NCBI GenBank assembly: GCA_014728295.1
Contig: WJLW01000127.1
Span: forward strand, 47,496 to 111,495
DNA from: Chitinivibrionales bacterium
GTDB lineage: Bacteria > Fibrobacterota > Chitinivibrionia > Chitinivibrionales > WJKA01
Direction of reading: 5' to 3'
DNA: 64,000 nt
A program made the position numbers and the translations under genes. Shown in pieces: positions 1 to 9,210 of this stretch (position 1 is its first letter; every line of letters begins with the position of its first letter). Below the pieces are notes generated by a model that worked only from the letters and a program-made list of their open reading frames with translations, was not told the origin of the DNA and did no database searches.

Positions 1-1
1 A

Positions 2-112
2 ATGCATAGGTACGCAAATGCTTCAAAAGTGTTGCTTGAAATAGTATATACTTTAGGTATAAATTATAGAAATTGGAGCAAATTTTTATCTAAATTGAAA
101 AGGAAAATATAA
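2..112 (+). CDS. C-terminal end of an upstream gene, cut by the window edge
   Basis: An open frame enters from the left edge and stops at a TAA at 110-112, leaving about 36 residues ending in a basic tail (KLKRKI). Its stop overlaps the ATG of the next gene by one base (TAATG), a typical arrangement for translationally coupled genes in one operon. The remnant is too short to assign a family. That it is the tail of another glycan-cluster gene is inferred only from the neighbours. Confidence 0.5.
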   Translation: MHRYANASKVLLEIVYTLGINYRNWSKFLSKLKRKI

Positions 113-1098
113 TGTCCAGAGTATTAGTAACCGGAGGAGCTGGATTTGTCGGTTCGCACTTAGTAAAAATTTTGTGTGATGAAGGTCATGAAGTTTTTGT
201 CATTGATTCTTTTACTCAATACATCGAACCACCGATAGATAATATTTACTTGTACAATGTAAACTATCGCTTTGAAAAGTTGTTAAAAGATGCACAGATA
301 CTGCGTGGAAATACGCATAACAAAGATGAAATCCGCAGGCGGATTTTAAAGATAAAGCCGGAGTATATTGTGCATTTTGCTGCGTTGCCATTGGCCAATA
401 TCGCTATTGAATACAGTGAAGAGGCATTCGAGACCATTGTGGGCGGGACGGTAAATTTGCTGGAAGTATTGAGGGATATGGATTTTATAACCAAGTTTGT
501 ATACATTTCTTCGAGTATGGTATATGGCGATTTCAAAGTAACTCCCATACCAGAGGATTGCGAAAAGGAGCCCAAGGAGATATACGGGGGTATGAAGCTG
601 GCAGGTGAGTATATGGTTAAGGTGTATTCACAGCGGTATGAAATCCCTTATTCCATTGTCAGACCATCGGCAGTTTATGGTCCTACGGACAATAACAGAA
701 GAGTTGTTGGATTATTTCTAACAAATGCGGTCAAGGGAAAGAAAATTAGGGCAAAAAATGCAGATACCACCCTTCTCGATTTTTCATTTGTAGAAGATGT
801 TGCTGACGGAATAAAGCTGGTAACATTGTCCGGCAAAGCGAATAATGAAACGTTTAATATTACCCGTGGCAGAAGCCGATCATTAAAGGAGCTGGTTACA
901 ACAATCGGGAATATGTATCCGGAAATTGAAATTGAGTTTGTGGAAGGCGGGACGTTCAGGCCAAACAGAGGCGCTCTGGATGTTACCAAAGCAAAGGAAC
1001 TTCTCAATTACAGACCGAAAATTGAGATAGAAGAAGGCGTCAAAAGATACGCAACCTTTTTAGAAAAAGCTCATAAGACGGGAGAAGGAAGCAAGTAA
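112..1098 (+). CDS. NAD-dependent sugar epimerase/dehydratase (extended SDR)
   Basis: A 328-residue extended short-chain dehydrogenase/reductase acting on a nucleotide sugar in the cytoplasm. The N-terminus carries the Rossmann GxxGxxG pattern (Gly8, Gly11, Gly14), an SSSMVYG segment supplies the catalytic serine region, and Tyr158 and Lys162 form the YxxxK pair. Length and layout fit UDP-glucose 4-epimerase or WcaG-like enzymes; the exact substrate cannot be read from sequence. It starts on an ATG overlapping the stop of the previous frame and ends two bases before the acetyltransferase gene, so it is inside an operon. Base composition is AT-rich like the genes up to about 9.9 kb. Confidence 0.88.
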   Translation: MSRVLVTGGAGFVGSHLVKILCDEGHEVFVIDSFTQYIEPPIDNIYLYNVNYRFEKLLKDAQILRGNTHNKDEIRRRILKIKPEYIVHFAALPLANIAIEYSEEAFETIVGGTVNLLEVLRDMDFITKFVYISSSMVYGDFKVTPIPEDCEKEPKEIYGGMKLAGEYMVKVYSQRYEIPYSIVRPSAVYGPTDNNRRVVGLFLTNAVKGKKIRAKNADTTLLDFSFVEDVADGIKLVTLSGKANNETFNITRGRSRSLKELVTTIGNMYPEIEIEFVEGGTFRPNRGALDVTKAKELLNYRPKIEIEEGVKRYATFLEKAHKTGEGSK

Positions 1099-1100
1099 TA

Positions 1101-1748
1101 ATGAAAAACGTTATCATTGCCGGTTCCGGATCTCAGGCAAGATATGCAATAGATATTCTTAAAGAAAATCCGGATTTTAATATTATTGCAGCGGTTGATT
1201 TAGAAGCTGGACATATGGTTGGAGCTGACTTGAATGGAGTCTGTGTCAAATGGCATATAAGTGAACTCGATGCTCATGTATCAAAACAAGTACCATGCTG
1301 CGTTATTGCCCACGGTGATGCGAAGCTTAAGCAAAAGATTTCAGATGATTTGTCAGGGCGGGGTTTTAATTTTATTTCGGCAATAAGTCGCCTTGCTTAT
1401 GTAGCCAGATCAGCAAAGATAGGTCTTGGTTGCATTGTCAATCCTAATGTAACCATAATGCCCAATGCGAATATAAAAGACCACGTTATTATTCATTCTG
1501 GCTGCGTAATTGAACATGATGCGTTTATAGACGAATACGCGAATATTGCCCCTGGAGTATCTTTCGGCGGTAATGTTTCTGTAGGCAAAAGGGCGTATAT
1601 ATATACTGGTGCTGCAATCATACCTAAAATTACGATCGGAAATGATTGTATTGTTGGCGCAGGAGCTGTCGTTACCAAATCTGTAGGAGCTGGTGAAAAG
1701 GTTGCTGGTGTTCCCGCAAGAAGCATTTCGCAAATTTCAGAAAGCTGA
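1101..1748 (+). CDS. NeuD/PglD-type sugar O/N-acetyltransferase
   Basis: A 215-residue protein with an N-terminal Rossmann-like PglD_N domain (GSGSQAR near residue 8) followed by a left-handed beta-helix of hexapeptide repeats, seen as recurring I/V-G-x-x-x-x units from about residue 105 to 205. An EHD tripeptide in the helix matches the region of the catalytic His of PglD. The family acetylates the 4-amino group of UDP-sugars using acetyl-CoA (PglD, in bacillosamine synthesis) or acts on sialic acid (NeuD). It precedes a DegT aminotransferase by three bases, which fits an aminotransferase-acetyltransferase pair making an acetamido sugar. PglC-, PglE- and PglF-like genes occur at 9.2-13 kb. 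Confidence 0.85.
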   Translation: MKNVIIAGSGSQARYAIDILKENPDFNIIAAVDLEAGHMVGADLNGVCVKWHISELDAHVSKQVPCCVIAHGDAKLKQKISDDLSGRGFNFISAISRLAYVARSAKIGLGCIVNPNVTIMPNANIKDHVIIHSGCVIEHDAFIDEYANIAPGVSFGGNVSVGKRAYIYTGAAIIPKITIGNDCIVGAGAVVTKSVGAGEKVAGVPARSISQISES

Positions 1749-1751
1749 AGT

Positions 1752-2843
1752 ATGAAGGTACCATTTTTCGGACTTGACAGAGAATATGCCGCATTCAAAG
1801 AGCAATATCTGGATATCGTCCACAGAGTCTATAGCCACGGCAAAGTTCTGCAAGGTGATGAAGTCGAAATCCTTGAGTCATCGGTAGCAACGTTGACGGG
1901 AAGAAACTATGCAGTTGCAGTCAATTCCTGCACTGATGCGCTTTTTTTTGCCTTGAGATCTTTGGGAGTAAGAGCAGGAGACGAAGTCCTGGTAACTAAT
2001 TTTTCTTTTATTGCTTCTGCTTCCAGTATTCTCAGGTGTGGAGCAAAACCCGTTTTTGTTGATATTGATGGGTATTGTCTCATGGATTTAGAACATGCTC
2101 AGTCGCTGGTTACTCAGAGAACAAAGGCGATCATATTTGTGCACCTGTTTGGCCAAATGGGTGATTGTGCGAAAATTACGCGATTTGCTCAAGAAAACGG
2201 ACTTGTATTGGTTGAAGACGCGGCGCAGGCTTTTGGTGCAGAATTCAATGGCAAACCGGCTGGAAGTCTGGGCGATATAAGCTGTTTCAGCTTCGATCCA
2301 ACTAAAGTGATTGGTGCTCCGGGAAGCGGTGGTATGGTAGTGACTGACAATGAATCACATTACAACAATATGAGAGCTTATCGCTATCATGGACGGGATG
2401 CGCAACGGGTTTATCGTACCATCGGCTATAATTCTCAAATGCCTTCTCTAACCGCTGCTCTGTTGAAATTTAAATTGGAAAAAGATCGGGAATGGCAAAA
2501 TCGAAGAATAAATATTGCACAAGCATATTTCGACAGGATATCAGATCCTGTACATTTTCCTGATGTATGCCCGCATGCAAGGCATATCTATCACAAATTT
2601 GCTTTATTGGTTGACAATAGAGATGCTGTCAAAGGACAATTACAGAAACATGGAGTTGCCTGTATGATCCATTACCCTTCTCTACTGTCTGAAAATCCCG
2701 TATTCGCAGATTTTCATACTAATGAATCATATAAGAATTGCCATCTTATCAGTAAGAAAATTCTCTCGCTGCCAATACACCCATTTTTAACTGACGCGGA
2801 AGTTGAATTTGTGATTAATACAGTTTGTAAATCGATAGAATAA
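1752..2843 (+). CDS. DegT/DnrJ/EryC1 family sugar aminotransferase
   Basis: A 363-residue PLP-dependent aminotransferase that would convert a keto nucleotide sugar to an amino sugar, usually with glutamate as donor. The family pattern is clear: an N-terminal NSCTDAL segment that binds PLP phosphate, VEDAAQAFGAE in the middle with the Asp that contacts the pyridine nitrogen, and FSFDPTK with Lys185 as the predicted Schiff-base lysine before a glycine-rich GAPGSGG stretch. It starts three bases after the acetyltransferase and is followed by a glycosyltransferase, so it probably works on an intermediate of this cluster. One of four DegT-type genes in the window. Confidence 0.9.
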   Translation: MKVPFFGLDREYAAFKEQYLDIVHRVYSHGKVLQGDEVEILESSVATLTGRNYAVAVNSCTDALFFALRSLGVRAGDEVLVTNFSFIASASSILRCGAKPVFVDIDGYCLMDLEHAQSLVTQRTKAIIFVHLFGQMGDCAKITRFAQENGLVLVEDAAQAFGAEFNGKPAGSLGDISCFSFDPTKVIGAPGSGGMVVTDNESHYNNMRAYRYHGRDAQRVYRTIGYNSQMPSLTAALLKFKLEKDREWQNRRINIAQAYFDRISDPVHFPDVCPHARHIYHKFALLVDNRDAVKGQLQKHGVACMIHYPSLLSENPVFADFHTNESYKNCHLISKKILSLPIHPFLTDAEVEFVINTVCKSIE

Positions 2844-2849
2844 ATTCAC

Positions 2850-3821
2850 ATGGGAAATGATAAAGCTTTGGTGACAGCTGTAATTACTACTCATAACCGT
2901 AGTAACATATTGCGCAAAGCAATTGAAAGTGCATTAAATCAAACCTACAAACCAATCGAAATATTTGTTGTAGACGATTGCTCGCGTGACGACACTAAAA
3001 ATGTGGTAGCCGCATATTCTGCCATAAACTATATCCGAAATACTAAAAATCTGGGTGGTGCTCGGTCAAGGATGAAGGCGGCAAGATTAGCTAAGGGAAA
3101 GTACATTGCATTTCTGGACGATGATGATCAATGGCGGCCCGAAAAAATAGAAAGACAGGTTAATGTTGCCGAAGCATCAGATGAAAATCTGGCTGTAGTT
3201 ACATGTTCGGCAGAAGTTCACATGGAGCAATATTCTTTTCTTTTAAGACCGAAAATGAGAGGAAGAATAAGAAGTCAAGTGCTAACGAAAGACTTTAATA
3301 CAGTCCCGTCGTGTCATTTGTTCATAAAAAGTATATTTGATGAAATCGATGGATATGATTTTGATTTGCCGGCGCATAATGAGCATGACATTTGGATGAA
3401 AATGGCCGAAGCTGATTATTATACCGAAAGGATTATTGAGCCGCTTGTAGACATTTTTGAGACAGGTCATCCAAAAATGATGTCGAATTACCACAAGAGA
3501 AAAGAGTCATTTGGTTTATTTACTGAAAAGTGGTATGCAAAAGTATTGAATTGGCACGGCAATTGGCATGGTAAGAAGTTGTTCAACCAATATTTATGTC
3601 GGATTTATGCAAGCTCTGCAGCACTAAGCTCATATAATGGAAATCCAGTAGCAGCATTAGGCTTCATGTTATTGGCATTCAAATACATTCTTCCGTGTTC
3701 ATTGAACGGGCGTGTATCCTTGAAACTTTTTGAAGCAGTTGTTTGGCTAATTGTTCCGCAAAGCAATAAGCATCAATTGAAATTTCGAGTGCAAAGGTTG
3801 TCTGGAACTGTTGACAAATAA
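2850..3821 (+). CDS. Family 2 glycosyltransferase
   Basis: A 323-residue GT-A fold transferase. The start VTAVITTHNRS, the VVDDCSRDD nucleotide-binding Asp motif and AFLDDDDQW, which carries the DXD metal-binding residues near residue 90, are typical of GT2. The C-terminal third is hydrophobic and helical, perhaps for membrane association. It adds a sugar to the lipid-linked repeat unit; donor and acceptor are unknown. It lies six bases after the aminotransferase gene and before the Wzy-like gene. Confidence 0.88.
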   Translation: MGNDKALVTAVITTHNRSNILRKAIESALNQTYKPIEIFVVDDCSRDDTKNVVAAYSAINYIRNTKNLGGARSRMKAARLAKGKYIAFLDDDDQWRPEKIERQVNVAEASDENLAVVTCSAEVHMEQYSFLLRPKMRGRIRSQVLTKDFNTVPSCHLFIKSIFDEIDGYDFDLPAHNEHDIWMKMAEADYYTERIIEPLVDIFETGHPKMMSNYHKRKESFGLFTEKWYAKVLNWHGNWHGKKLFNQYLCRIYASSAALSSYNGNPVAALGFMLLAFKYILPCSLNGRVSLKLFEAVVWLIVPQSNKHQLKFRVQRLSGTVDK

Positions 3822-3866
3822 AACAAATGCTTTCTTCTGATAATAGATGCAATTATTAGCGGCAGG

Positions 3867-5228
3867 ATGGATTCCTTCAGGAACAAATCAGACAATATGA
3901 AACAATATCCTGCCGTTGTTGATCTCAGAATGGTTGGAGACAGCCAAAGCGACGGAGCAACAGCAAGGAAACGAGGCGTTAAAGCTGATATTCACAGTCT
4001 TCTACTTTATTATGCATTTTTGATTTTGTCGCTGATTCACATACCTTTAATACCAGTTGTGCGAGGAGATTTTATAGGGGTTTTTGATTTTGCTTCCGTA
4101 TTTTTGTTTGCACTGCTGATTCTCAGTCGCAAAAGAAGATTGCTTAATCTTAAGCGCAATACGCCGATAATGAAGTTGCTATTTGCATATCTTTTATATA
4201 CTGCATTTGCAATTATTAAAGAGCTTTTACTTTCTATATCTGGTGATGGTTTTAAAGGGATTTACTATGTTGCGCTTGTATTAAAGCAGGTTCAATTTAT
4301 GATATTTTATGTTATTAGCTTTTATTTCCTAGTTAATTATAAATTCATAATTAAATACTTTCATTATATTTTGATATTATTTATTGCAATAATATATATA
4401 AACGGCATGTACCAATTATTTGTGCTTCAAAATTGGTATCGATTAGGAATTCCTTTTAAGCATGGCGTATCGTCAAATCTTGCGGGGCTAATCCTTTCTC
4501 AATGTATTCTCATACTGGTATATAAAGCTTTAAAGGGGGAAAAAAGAAATATTTATAGCCAGCTAATTTATCTGACAGCGATTATTTTCGGAGCAATTGC
4601 ACTTTCTTATGCAAAATCAAGAACGAATGGGATTATTCTTTACTTATTCATAGCGATCTTAGTGTACATAATAAAAGGTGAAAAAAAAGAATTTTTAGTT
4701 TTCTCTCTGGCATGCCTTTCAGTTTCACTGTTCTTTTTGTGGGGGATGGTTAATGAAGACAGGCAGCCGGATGGAAGGTCAACAATGTTTCTGCGCAGAA
4801 ATTTCGTAGCGAGCTACAGCAATTATATCGCTAACCCTTCTGCTGCAATTGAAGATGGGAGCTTTCAGGGAAGGTTGAGAGCGTGGAAAGAAGCATTATC
4901 CGATTTTGAAGTCAACTTTGTTGAAATATTCTCAGGTCAGGGCTTATCTAAAGTTACGAGCATTGATAATATGTTTCTGCGAACGTTTATAAATCATGGG
5001 CTGATTGGTCTCGCGTTTTTCGTCTCGATTTATTTAGTGCTATTCAGGTCAGCCAGGGGCCTGTTGTCCAGAATGTCGGTCTTATTCGTTATACTCAATG
5101 GAATATTTATGGATACCATGGTGGTTTCTTTTCGAGCGGTGCAAGTTATTATACCGGTACTTTGCTATGCAATAATGCACGACCGCGATATCAAAGATAG
5201 TGAAAAAAGCCTGACTGTTTCCAGATAA
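3867..5228 (+). CDS. O-antigen polymerase/ligase-like membrane protein (Wzy/WaaL type)
   Basis: A 453-residue polytopic inner-membrane protein with roughly ten to eleven hydrophobic segments and a long periplasmic-looking loop at about residues 295-365, the arrangement of Wzy polymerases and WaaL/RfaL ligases. These proteins are poorly conserved, so the call rests on topology, length and position among glycosyltransferases. The gene is strikingly AT-rich, some 60-base lines being under 20 percent GC, which is common for exchanged wzy genes. The N-terminus is uncertain: an ATG at 3897 is an alternative to the one at 3867. Polymerase versus ligase cannot be separated here. Confidence 0.72.
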   Translation: MDSFRNKSDNMKQYPAVVDLRMVGDSQSDGATARKRGVKADIHSLLLYYAFLILSLIHIPLIPVVRGDFIGVFDFASVFLFALLILSRKRRLLNLKRNTPIMKLLFAYLLYTAFAIIKELLLSISGDGFKGIYYVALVLKQVQFMIFYVISFYFLVNYKFIIKYFHYILILFIAIIYINGMYQLFVLQNWYRLGIPFKHGVSSNLAGLILSQCILILVYKALKGEKRNIYSQLIYLTAIIFGAIALSYAKSRTNGIILYLFIAILVYIIKGEKKEFLVFSLACLSVSLFFLWGMVNEDRQPDGRSTMFLRRNFVASYSNYIANPSAAIEDGSFQGRLRAWKEALSDFEVNFVEIFSGQGLSKVTSIDNMFLRTFINHGLIGLAFFVSIYLVLFRSARGLLSRMSVLFVILNGIFMDTMVVSFRAVQVIIPVLCYAIMHDRDIKDSEKSLTVSR

Positions 5229-5240
5229 ACCTTATTATTT

Positions 5241-6116
5241 ATGCTTTATATAATTGTTCCAGTTCATAATAATATCAATTCGACAATAAAATTTTTGAAT
5301 TCATTAGATAATCAAGCTTTTAAGGCATTTACGTCAATAGTAGTCAACGACGGTTCAATAGATGGCACTACTAATACAATTAAGAAAATGTTTCCGGATT
5401 CTGATATTGTAGAAGGAACTGGAGACCTGTATTGGGGTGGAAGCATAAACTTGGGATTAGAATACCTAAAAAAAAACTATTCGCTAAATGAAGCAGATTT
5501 GATTGCCTTTGCCAATAACGATATTGTTTTTGTTGATAGCTGCATTGAAGAGCTGTTAAATAAATGCGAAGAAACCCCAGATGCGTATTATCATCCCATT
5601 ACCGTTAATAACAATGACGTCTGCCTTTCAAGTGGTGGAAAAATCATTAATTGGCCGCTATTCTTGACTCACTATCCATTTCGCGGAAATAAGCACGCCA
5701 CCATTTCAGTGGATTCATTTCCCCAAATTAATCTGGCAACTGCAAGGTTTCTTTTATTTAATGCAAAATTATTAGGGCTTGTTTCAAATATCGATGCAAA
5801 AAACTTTAAACATTATGCCGGCGACAATGATTTTTCTATGCAGTTGTGGAAGAAAGGAATACCTGGTTATATAATTCCCAGAGCGAAAGTTATTCTGGAT
5901 ACAACAAAAACCGGGAACAATCCCAACAGAAGAATGGGGATATGGGAATTTGCAAAAAGCTTATTTTCAATAAAATCAACAAATAACATTTTAATCAGAT
6001 ACAAATTCGGTTTGAAGCACTGCCCAGTTTATGCTATGCCTTGTTATTTTGTTTCAGTTGCGACTCAACTCATTATACGCAATTTTATAACTGGTGGATT
6101 TAAATTAGTGAAATGA
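5241..6116 (+). CDS. Family 2 glycosyltransferase (rhamnosyltransferase-like)
   Basis: A 291-residue GT2 transferase with an N-terminal IIVPVHNN, a VNDGS nucleotide-binding motif near residue 37, and FANNDIVF as the DXD-like metal site near residue 90. The layout resembles rhamnosyltransferases and other NND-type GT2 enzymes. It shares four bases with the following GT4 gene (ATGA overlap), so the two are translationally coupled. Acceptor and donor are not deducible. Confidence 0.85.
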   Translation: MLYIIVPVHNNINSTIKFLNSLDNQAFKAFTSIVVNDGSIDGTTNTIKKMFPDSDIVEGTGDLYWGGSINLGLEYLKKNYSLNEADLIAFANNDIVFVDSCIEELLNKCEETPDAYYHPITVNNNDVCLSSGGKIINWPLFLTHYPFRGNKHATISVDSFPQINLATARFLLFNAKLLGLVSNIDAKNFKHYAGDNDFSMQLWKKGIPGYIIPRAKVILDTTKTGNNPNRRMGIWEFAKSLFSIKSTNNILIRYKFGLKHCPVYAMPCYFVSVATQLIIRNFITGGFKLVK

Positions 6117-7357
6117 AAATTCTCTATATTGCTCAGTATTTCAATACGCCCAAAATGAAAGGGGCCACGCGTCATTTTGAGATTGCACATTACTTGCTTG
6201 AAGCAGGGCACGAGGTTTACTTGGTGGCCAGTAATAAAGATACACGCTTGGGTTTTAAAGCCAGGTGGAAATATGAAATAGAATACGGTTTACACGTTTA
6301 TCGATATCCGGTCCCGTTTGCAAATAAAATGAATTACTTAAAAAAGATTGTCTGCTTTATAATTTTCGGGATCCAGTCAGCTTTAAAGGCACGGTCGATA
6401 CAGTGTGATGTAATTTTGGCAACGAGTACGCCCTTGACAATAGCTGTTCCAGCAATTGCTGCAATGGTAAGGCAAAAAGCCCCAATGGTATTTGAAGTCC
6501 GTGACCTCTGGCCAGAGTTGCCTGTTGCTATAGGGGCCATTAAAAATCCAGTCTTAATAAAGATGGCACAGTGGCTTGAACGCCAGGCATATTTCCATGC
6601 GACACGCATAATTGCTTTATCGCCTGGTATGAAAGATGGTGTTGTCAAGACCGGATATGCAGAGGAAAAAATCGAAATCATATCCAATATGTCACAATGC
6701 AGGCGATTTGATGTGGATAGCAGCTCCGGTGCTGAATTTAGAAAACAATATGGCATTCCTGAGGATGCGGTACTCATCTTGTATGCCGGGACGTTGGGTG
6801 AGATTAATGGAGTTAGCTATATTGTAGAATTGGCGTGCGAAATGCGAAAATTTGATTCCAGTATAATATTCTTTGTTCTTGGTGAGGGCAGAGACGAAGG
6901 ATTGATCAAACGCAATGCCATAGCTGCTGGGGTAGCCGAAAAGAATTTATTCATAAGACCGCGTATAGAAAAGGAACAAATACCTTATGCCTTTAATGCT
7001 GCGACATTGACGTGTTCCTTTTTTATCAACCTCAGAGAAATGTGGTCGAATTCGGCTAATAAGTTTTTTGACTCGCTGGCGGCAGGACGGCCGATCATTT
7101 TAAATTATAGAGGGTGGCAAGCTGAAATAATAGACAAGCATGATGCGGGAATAGTGATTCCAAACAATGATGCTGATAGCGCGACCCAGAAGATATGGAA
7201 TAAAATCAAGCAGCCTAACTGGTTAGATCAAGCTGGCAAAAAAGCCAGAAGAGTTGCTGTTGAGCAATTCGACCGCGATACTCTGGTTAAAAAAGTGGAA
7301 CATACGCTGATAAAAGCCAGACAAGAGGGTATGGCAACAGAAAAGCTGATTGTATGA
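6113..7357 (+). CDS. Family 4 glycosyltransferase (WbuB-like)
   Basis: A 414-residue GT-B retaining transferase. The N-terminus (ILYIAQYFNTP, then a GHEVYLVAS segment) and FEVRDLWPELP are characteristic of WbuB-type enzymes, which often transfer N-acetyl-L-fucosamine or a related sugar as the second step of O-antigen units. The C-terminal donor domain contains LYAGTLGE and SANKFFDSLAAGRPI, the usual glycosyl-group-1 signatures. ATGA overlaps on both sides place it firmly in the operon. The precise sugar is inferred only from family resemblance. Confidence 0.87.
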   Translation: MKILYIAQYFNTPKMKGATRHFEIAHYLLEAGHEVYLVASNKDTRLGFKARWKYEIEYGLHVYRYPVPFANKMNYLKKIVCFIIFGIQSALKARSIQCDVILATSTPLTIAVPAIAAMVRQKAPMVFEVRDLWPELPVAIGAIKNPVLIKMAQWLERQAYFHATRIIALSPGMKDGVVKTGYAEEKIEIISNMSQCRRFDVDSSSGAEFRKQYGIPEDAVLILYAGTLGEINGVSYIVELACEMRKFDSSIIFFVLGEGRDEGLIKRNAIAAGVAEKNLFIRPRIEKEQIPYAFNAATLTCSFFINLREMWSNSANKFFDSLAAGRPIILNYRGWQAEIIDKHDAGIVIPNNDADSATQKIWNKIKQPNWLDQAGKKARRVAVEQFDRDTLVKKVEHTLIKARQEGMATEKLIV

Positions 7358-8298
7358 TAGGTATTCAACAACTGATAGGAAAAGTTGCTCAGCAAGTTCC
7401 GCTATTTTGGTTGCAAAGAATTGAATCCGTGGTTTACAATAGAAACAGACCAGGTAAAATAAATTTAGTTGCCATTGTAGGACCTCCGCGTATTGGATCA
7501 ACATTGGCATACTTGATACTGGCGAAGGCATTCGATATTTATTATATCTCAAATGTAGAGCATGTCTTTTATCAGCTTCCTTATCTTGCTTATAAGATAA
7601 GAGAACGAATCGGAGCAAATAATACTGGAGCGTATCAGTCTGATCTGGGGTTCGTAAAGGGGTTAAGGTCGCCTGCAGAAGCAAATATGTTCTGGGAATA
7701 CTGGTTTGATTACTCAATAAACCAAAAAAATCCCAAAACAATGAATCGGAAGCTTGACTATATTCTTAATTCTCTAAAGTATAATTCTCTCAGGCATTCC
7801 AATACGCTGCTATCTGCATGGACTGCTCACGCATTTTTTATAATGCAGGATCAGCATTTTTTCGACAATTGTTTGTTTGTCAATTTAAAAAGGGAAATAA
7901 TTGATGTTGCTGTATCTATGTATTGCGCTCGAATCAGAAGAAATGGCAATCCGAATAAGTGGATGTCCCTCAAGCCGGCAAAAGCTTATTTGTATGAAAA
8001 TCATAACCCCTATTTGCAGATCGCCGCTCAAATAAGATATACTTGGGAAGCAATAGAAACTGCCAAAATGCAAGGGGCAAATATTATTGATTATGAATAT
8101 AAAGATATCTGTTCATCGCCACAGACATTTATAAATATGATATTTAGAGAGGCGAGGTCTCGCAATATTGAAATGCGATTTAATCAGAATGGTCAAATCC
8201 CGAGACAATTTAAATATCACTCTTATAAAGACGATGAGAAAAATATGCAGCTAATTAAGAATTTTGAAGAAGCATTTGAGCAACTTAATAATGGCTAA
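7354..8298 (+). CDS. Sulfotransferase-family protein
   Basis: A 314-residue protein with a P-loop-like GPPRIGSTLAY near residue 47, the form of the 5'-phosphosulfate binding loop of PAPS-dependent sulfotransferases, followed by an NLKREIIDVAVSMY stretch that resembles the 3'-phosphate binding region. The family transfers sulfate from PAPS to hydroxyls or amines of sugars and lipids. Its position between a GT4 gene and a GNAT gene, with ATGA coupling upstream, suggests it decorates the glycan made here. Activity would need a PAPS supply, and no cys/PAPS genes are in the window. It could instead be a catalytically altered relative. Confidence 0.72.
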   Translation: MIGIQQLIGKVAQQVPLFWLQRIESVVYNRNRPGKINLVAIVGPPRIGSTLAYLILAKAFDIYYISNVEHVFYQLPYLAYKIRERIGANNTGAYQSDLGFVKGLRSPAEANMFWEYWFDYSINQKNPKTMNRKLDYILNSLKYNSLRHSNTLLSAWTAHAFFIMQDQHFFDNCLFVNLKREIIDVAVSMYCARIRRNGNPNKWMSLKPAKAYLYENHNPYLQIAAQIRYTWEAIETAKMQGANIIDYEYKDICSSPQTFINMIFREARSRNIEMRFNQNGQIPRQFKYHSYKDDEKNMQLIKNFEEAFEQLNNG

Positions 8299-9208
8299 AC
8301 AGAATACAAAGCATATAGAGTTTACTGATGTTGCTTTAGCCAGTGCTGATATTGAATCGTATTGTACTTGCTTGCAGGGGACTGTTTATAATGGCTTCTG
8401 GTGGTATCTCGAAAGCTCTTCAGGAAAAAAGCGGTTTTCGTTACCATTCAGGACGGAAGATGGTACCTGGTGGTACCAGGTTAAGCCGGGACTTTGCTGG
8501 CCAGTTGATGTATTAACACAGGTGGCGAAAAGGCCGAGGCTGCCGTTAGTCAAATCGTATCTTGGTTTTCAATGCACGGCTGGTAAGGGATTGAGGAACT
8601 CAGTGCAAATTATAAATACAATCGAGGATATATCACTCTATTCTGAAAAGTATATAAATTCAAAAAGAAGGGGGAAAATTAGAAAAGGCTCTCGCATGTG
8701 TGACATCGAATTAATTAAAAGTATAGATTATGACTTGGTTGCAGGAGCTGCTGGCTTGTGGAACGATTTTGTAAAGCGTACAGGATGGAAGAAGCCTTTG
8801 TCGCAAGAGTTCTTTTCTAAAAGCTGGGGGGAGTTACTCTCTTTGCCCGGCTCGAATATTATGATTGCGAGAAGCAAAGAGGATAGAATGATCGCCGGTT
8901 TTCTCATTTCAAAATTGCTGGGCGACACAGCATTCATTGATACTATTGCTAGTGATTCGAAATATCTATCGCATAATGTTAATGACATTATGATGTATTC
9001 ATTTATCAATTCTGCAAAAAAAGTTAATGGTATTACTAAAGCACATTATGCAATTAAATCATATGATGATAAGCTGGAGACATTTAAAAAGAGTATTGGA
9101 TTCACAGAATCCGTTTATCCATCACTAACTCATTTGCGACCGGGAGTTGGAATGCTGCTGAAATTGCTGAGTCCCCGTAACTACAATCGCCTTTATGGCA
9201 AATTTTAA
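8291..9208 (+). CDS. GNAT/FemAB-like acyltransferase
   Basis: About 305 residues from the ATG at 8291, which overlaps the sulfotransferase stop by eight bases; a longer frame from 8264 would overlap it by 35. The C-terminal half has the look of a GNAT/FemAB acetyltransferase fold: IMIARSKEDRMIAGFLIS as the beta-strand core, then HNVNDIMMYSFI and a final YDDKLETFKKSIGF helix-strand. Such domains in glycan clusters usually acylate an amino sugar or attach an amino acid. The N-terminal 100 residues (many Trp and aromatic residues) are not recognised. Confidence 0.65.
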   Translation: MAKQNTKHIEFTDVALASADIESYCTCLQGTVYNGFWWYLESSSGKKRFSLPFRTEDGTWWYQVKPGLCWPVDVLTQVAKRPRLPLVKSYLGFQCTAGKGLRNSVQIINTIEDISLYSEKYINSKRRGKIRKGSRMCDIELIKSIDYDLVAGAAGLWNDFVKRTGWKKPLSQEFFSKSWGELLSLPGSNIMIARSKEDRMIAGFLISKLLGDTAFIDTIASDSKYLSHNVNDIMMYSFINSAKKVNGITKAHYAIKSYDDKLETFKKSIGFTESVYPSLTHLRPGVGMLLKLLSPRNYNRLYGKF

Positions 9209-9210
9209 GC

